Shown one piece after another: positions 6,336 through 6,530 of a stretch of DNA of 6,530 bases. Positions within the stretch are counted from its first letter, which is position 1; each line of letters opens with the position of its first letter. The DNA is from an uncultured Lachnospiraceae bacterium (GTDB lineage: Bacteria > Bacillota > Clostridia > Lachnospirales > Lachnospiraceae). The notes under the pieces were generated by a model. It searched no databases and had not been told where the DNA came from. It was given only the letters and a program-made list of their open reading frames with translations. A program made the position numbers and the translations under genes. The stretch spans positions 1 to 6,530 of the forward strand of contig CAMNWW010000127.1 of the NCBI GenBank assembly GCA_946566415.1, given 5' to 3'.

Positions 6336-6347
6336 ATAATGAGTCAA

Positions 6348-6402
6348 GGGACAAATGGACATAAAATGCATGCTTGCATGTGATTTTATGTCCATGGGTC
6401 CC
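6348..6402. repeat. Long inverted repeat (arm 1 of the structured element)
   Basis: GGGAC/GTCCC (6348-6352 with 6398-6402), an AA/GG mismatch, then a perfect 13-bp stem ATGGACATAAAAT (6355-6367) with ATTTTATGTCCAT (6383-6395), a small bulge, and CATGC/GCATG (6369-6373 with 6376-6380) around TT. This totals 23 complementary pairs in 55 bases. Confidence 0.9.
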
Positions 6403-6405
6403 GCT

Positions 6406-6461
6406 AAAACATGAGCAAGAAGCCATTTTTCGCAGAAAAATGAGCGAATTGCGAATGTTTT
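6406..6461. repeat. Inverted repeat with apical hairpin (arm 2)
   Basis: AAAACAT (6406-6412) pairs with ATGTTTT (6455-6461). After a GA/AG mismatch, GCAA (6415-6418) pairs with TTGC (6449-6452). After a GAA/GAA loop, GC (6422-6423) pairs with GC (6444-6445). One bulged A follows, then CATTTTT (6424-6430) pairs with AAAAATG (6436-6442) around a CGCAG loop. Confidence 0.75.
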
Positions 6462-6499
6462 CGTCGATTTTGGGAGTGCAAAGCACGGAAAAATCGACG
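6462..6499. repeat. Nested inverted repeat (arm 3)
   Basis: CGTCGATTTT (6462-6471) is the exact reverse complement of AAAATCGACG (6490-6499). Inside lies a second hairpin, GTGC (6476-6479) with GCAC (6483-6486) around AAA, joined through a purine internal loop. It abuts arm 2 without a spare base. Confidence 0.9.
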
Positions 6500-6530
6500 G
6501 TGGACTCATTTGTCGGGCAACTCATATAAT

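Larger units (their letters stand above)
6338..6510 (+). ncRNA. Candidate structured RNA: compact four-way junction
   Basis: The stretch can be folded by eye with nearly every base placed. The closing stem AATGAGTC (6338-6345) pairs with GACTCATT (6503-6510), 8 bp. Arm 1 is 6348-6402, arm 2 is 6406-6461, arm 3 is 6462-6499. Junction linkers are only AA, GCT, none and GTG. On the plus strand all internal loops are purines (AA/GG, GA/AG, GAA/GAA, GGGA/GGA) and arm 1 has a G-T position that would be a G-U wobble in RNA. A plus-strand promoter candidate ends just before the closing stem. I do not recognise a known RNA family. No terminator is seen before the window ends. The alternative is a mobile repeat whose palindromes act as DNA. 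Confidence 0.4.
6339..6525. mobile_element. Possible MITE-like element with imperfect 19-bp terminal inverted repeats
   Basis: 6339-6357 and the reverse complement of 6507-6525 share ATGAGT, five mismatched bases, then GACAAATG, giving 14 of 19 matches. ATA flanks both ends (6336-6338 and 6526-6528) and could be a short target duplication, but the surroundings are AT-rich and the window stops at 6530. The 187-bp interior holds three palindromic arms and no credible gene, the usual build of a non-autonomous element. Confidence 0.35.

Noticed and set aside
6271..6525. An 84-codon minus-strand reading frame, with a 72-codon overlapping frame, in the right-end region
   Set aside because: Both run through the palindromic arms, the longer one ends on the yefM -35 box, neither resembles a known protein, and no good ribosome binding site precedes the starts. 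The base pattern is explained by the hairpins.
1..6530. CRISPR array, tRNA or rRNA genes, prophage or insertion-sequence genes
   Set aside because: No regularly spaced repeats, no tRNA-like cloverleaf of normal size, no rRNA segments and no transposase or integrase coding sequence were seen.

Overview
The window looks like a chromosomal segment of a Gram-positive Firmicute, most likely a Clostridia/Lachnospiraceae-type gut anaerobe. This is inferred from strong AGGAGG-type ribosome binding sites, sigma-A-like TTGACA/TATAAT promoters, moderate GC content, a HelD-type helicase, and an AAA-ATPase-like/PD-(D/E)XK protein of a kind expanded in such genomes. The species cannot be named from the sequence.

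Layout, left to right. Bases 1-70 carry the last 22 codons of an unidentified plus-strand gene. Six complete genes follow, all on the minus strand, so transcription runs right to left. They are: HelD-like superfamily 1 helicase/translocase (114-2168), AAA-ATPase-like protein with a C-terminal PD-(D/E)XK nuclease fold (2311-4002), AraC-family regulator with a GyrI-like ligand-binding domain (4053-4904), XRE-type regulator with two membrane segments (5087-5599), YoeB-type toxin (5677-5970) and YefM-type antitoxin (5971-6225). For three genes a longer reading frame exists, but ribosome binding sites and promoters argue for the shorter starts given here.

The antitoxin and toxin form a classic autoregulated operon. 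Antitoxin comes first, its stop codon abuts the toxin start, and an inverted repeat of two CGTACG boxes sits exactly between the -35 and -10 elements. The XRE gene and helD each have a recognisable promoter of their own. The AraC gene has a weaker candidate and may be co-transcribed with the AAA-ATPase gene 50 bp downstream. Apart from the toxin-antitoxin pair, no shared pathway is evident. This reads as an accessory or housekeeping mixture.

The most unusual part is the right end (6301-6530), which has no convincing protein gene. It folds on paper into a compact four-way junction of about 173 nt: an 8-bp closing stem and three hairpin arms with almost no unpaired bases between them. Every internal loop is purine-rich when read on the plus strand. 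A plausible plus-strand promoter, divergent from the toxin-antitoxin promoter, would start transcription at the first base of the closing stem. The same segment also has imperfect 19-bp terminal inverted repeats (6339-6357 / 6507-6525). It is therefore either an unrecognised structured RNA, a small non-autonomous mobile repeat, or both.
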